Source of the DNA: Terriglobia bacterium
GTDB taxonomy: Bacteria > Acidobacteriota > Terriglobia > UBA7540
NCBI GenBank assembly: GCA_030040295.1
Contig: JASHTZ010000593.1
Coordinates: 1-8,405, forward strand
Direction: 5' to 3'
DNA length: 8,405 bases
Positions 7,305-8,405 of this stretch are shown here, one piece after another. The position numbers and the translations under genes were made by a program. The stretch's first letter is position 1; every line of letters starts with the position of its first letter. The notes beneath the pieces are model-generated. The model did not search any database. It saw only the letters and a list, made by a program, of their open reading frames with translations, and was not told the DNA's origin.

Positions 7305-7862
7305 TCACGCTTTCTTGAATTCGTCGTAAATCGCCTGCAAGCGCCGCCGCAGATGGAGCACCGCGTAGTGCTTGCGGGAAAGCAACGTATTGACGCTCAA
7401 CCCCGTGGCCTCAGCCAGTTCCTTGAAGCTGCGGCCTTCGAGCTCGTGAGCAACAAAGACCTCGCGCTGTTCCTCGGGCAGTTCGTCCAGCGCCGCCTCC
7501 ATCTCGTCGACCAACACCTTGCGCGCGTAGGCGGCTTCAGGCCCGGCGTCGGGTGAGGGGAGCAGCTCCTCCCACGGGAAAAATTCATCTTCCCCGCCTC
7601 CCGGCTCGGTGGTGTCCAACGATTCCGTCCGCCGCTTGCGGAACCGGTCGATGATGCGGTTCCGCGCCACGCGAAACAGCCACGCGCCCGCCTGCTCGAT
7701 GGGCTTCATCAGCCGATAAGCCTGCACGAATTCGTAGAAGACCTCTTGCAGAATGTCTTCCGCTTCGCTTTCGTCCAGAATGCGTTTGCGGATGAAGTTG
7801 CGCAGGCGATTTTGTTCCCGCTCGACGGTCTCGGCGATTCGGCGGTTCTGCTCGTCGGTCAT
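7305..7862 (-). CDS. ECF-type RNA polymerase sigma factor
   Basis: A 185-residue extracytoplasmic-function sigma factor, containing only the sigma2 and sigma4 domains. Sigma2 spans about 20-78: DILQEVFYEFVQAYR is the core-binding helix region and AWLFRVARNRIIDRFRKRR the -10 recognition helix. An acidic, proline/glycine-containing linker of about 40 residues (79-118) follows. Sigma4 spans about 120-173, with LDELPEEQREVF and the helix-turn-helix FKELAEATGLSVNTLLSRKH for -35 contact. ATG 7862 is chosen because MTDEQNRRIAETVEREQ is the usual N-terminus of such proteins. No Shine-Dalgarno motif is visible for it, and ATG 7889 (194 residues) is possible. The frame is open to 8195, but that extension is unlike sigma factors and covers the divergent promoter. 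The gene is followed by the small membrane protein in one operon. Target promoters are unknown. Confidence 0.9.
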   Translation of the reverse strand: MTDEQNRRIAETVEREQNRLRNFIRKRILDESEAEDILQEVFYEFVQAYRLMKPIEQAGAWLFRVARNRIIDRFRKRRTESLDTTEPGGGEDEFFPWEELLPSPDAGPEAAYARKVLVDEMEAALDELPEEQREVFVAHELEGRSFKELAEATGLSVNTLLSRKHYAVLHLRRRLQAIYDEFKKA

Positions 7863-7958
7863 GAGTGCAAAGGTCAGCGCGTCCTGCATCCAGTAGTGTA
7901 GACGAATCAGCCGCTCCGATATTTTGGTCAATTCCGCTTCATCGTATTTCGCCGTTCG

Positions 7959-7988
7959 TTGGCAGGGTGTCAGACGTGCGTGTATACT
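7959..7988 (+). promoter_or_regulatory. Sigma70-type promoter for the CE15-like esterase gene
   Basis: TTGGCA (7959-7964) and TATACT (7983-7988) each match five of six consensus bases and are separated by 18 bp. RNA would start near 7995, a leader of about 44 nt before ATG 8039. It is the best promoter match in the window and is of housekeeping rather than ECF type. It lies in the 176-bp region between the divergent sigma factor and esterase genes. Confidence 0.6.
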
Positions 7989-8038
7989 TGCGCCGCCAAA
8001 AGTCGGCACGGCGAAGATACCCGATTCATGGAGGAAAG

Positions 8039-8405
8039 ATGCGTGTGGGTGATGGATTCCGGTGGCCGCAAAAGCGGCCGATCCTTTTTTTGAGAGTATG
8101 CGGTGGCTTGGCTGTCGGCGCGTTCCTGGTGGCGCTGGTCGCCGCGCACCCATCGGCCTCTGCTGCGCCCGGCATGGGCCAGGCTTCTTCCGCAAATTAC
8201 GATGAATCGAGGGCTGGGAATTTCAAGCTTCCTGATCCGCTCGTTTTCAACAATGGCAAACCGGTAAAAACTCCGGGCGAATGGAAAAAGCGCCGCGTGG
8301 AGATCCTCAAGCTTTACGCCGAGGACGTTTACGGGCGCACTCCGAAGGCGCCCCGGCGAATCCGTTACAAGGTATTCGACGACACCCAGGGCGCGCTGGG
8401 CGGGA
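8039..8405 (+). CDS. Secreted CE15-like (glucuronoyl esterase) protein, partial (N-terminal 122 codons)
   Basis: The frame from ATG 8039 has no stop up to the right edge. GGAGG (8030-8034) stands 4 nt upstream. Residues 1-43 form an export signal: basic residues in QKRPILFLR, a hydrophobic core LAVGAFLVALVAA, and likely cleavage after SASA. The mature start, YDESRAGNFKLPDPLVFNNGKPV, then WKKRRVEILKLYAEDVYGRTP, is the characteristic opening of carbohydrate esterase family 15 and related acetylxylan-esterase-labelled proteins of Acidobacteria. CE15 enzymes cut the ester between glucuronic acid side chains of xylan and lignin alcohols. The serine-histidine-acid triad lies beyond the window, so activity cannot be judged. 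The gene is divergent from the ECF sigma factor, has its own promoter at 7959-7988, and contains a terminator-like hairpin within codons 9-18. The family call rests on the N-terminal pattern only. Confidence 0.75.
   Translation, partial: MRVGDGFRWPQKRPILFLRVCGGLAVGAFLVALVAAHPSASAAPGMGQASSANYDESRAGNFKLPDPLVFNNGKPVKTPGEWKKRRVEILKLYAEDVYGRTPKAPRRIRYKVFDDTQGALGG
8063..8091 (+). terminator. Terminator-like hairpin inside the start of the esterase gene
   Basis: GGCCGC (8064-8069), loop AAAA (8070-8073) and GCGGCC (8074-8079) form a perfect 6-bp GC stem, extended by a T-G pair (8063/8080). Five bases later a run of seven T begins (8085-8091). An outer GGAT/ATCC pairing (8054-8057 with 8081-8084) could bring the stem flush with the T-run. 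It has the form of an intrinsic terminator in the plus direction but lies within the coding sequence, so function depends on translation and is unproven. Confidence 0.45.

Noticed and set aside
7901..7935. A GGAATT and CGTC pair on the minus strand resembling an autoregulated ECF promoter before the sigma gene.
   Set aside because: The two elements are 25 bp apart, whereas ECF promoters need about 16-18 bp.
7863..8195. Extension of the sigma factor frame upstream to 8195.
   Set aside because: The added residues are Pro/Arg/His-rich and unlike sigma factors, and they overlap the divergent esterase promoter and gene start.

Overview
The window reads as a piece of a GC-rich bacterial chromosome, most probably an acidobacterium. 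That is inference from the gene mix: a DUF885 peptidase, an LssY C-terminal-domain protein, a CE15-type glucuronoyl esterase, and an ECF sigma factor paired with a small membrane protein. I could not search a database. No mobile element, CRISPR array, tRNA or rRNA is visible. Coding density is high and no gap exceeds about 205 bp.

Layout, left to right. (1) Positions 1-1949, minus strand: ilvB, then the start of ilvN, the two subunits of acetolactate synthase (branched-chain amino acid synthesis). ilvN runs off the left edge. (2) 1950-2153: divergent intergenic region with candidate promoters for both directions. (3) 2154-3563, plus: an uncharacterised 469-residue protein with four membrane segments and a large helical extracytoplasmic part. 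(4) 3695-5467, plus: an exported DUF885 zinc-peptidase-like protein with a candidate extended -10 promoter in the 131-bp gap before it. (5) 5490-6773, minus: a membrane-anchored LssY_C protein, convergent with the peptidase and separated from it by 22 bp. (6) 6934-7862, minus: an ECF sigma factor followed 11 nt later by a small membrane protein, closed by an intrinsic terminator whose left arm lies inside the second gene. (7) 8039 to the right edge, plus, divergent from the sigma factor: the first 122 codons of a secreted CE15-like esterase. It is preceded by a good sigma70-type promoter and carries a terminator-like hairpin inside its first codons.

Functionally, ilvBN is housekeeping metabolism and the rest is mostly envelope or secreted functions. 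The sigma factor and small membrane protein look like one regulatory unit. The esterase suggests use of plant cell wall material (glucuronoxylan-lignin esters). The two less ordinary observations are the terminator-like hairpin within the start of the esterase gene, together with a short overlapping leader frame, and the sigma factor/membrane protein pair. Neither can be shown from sequence alone to be a new system.
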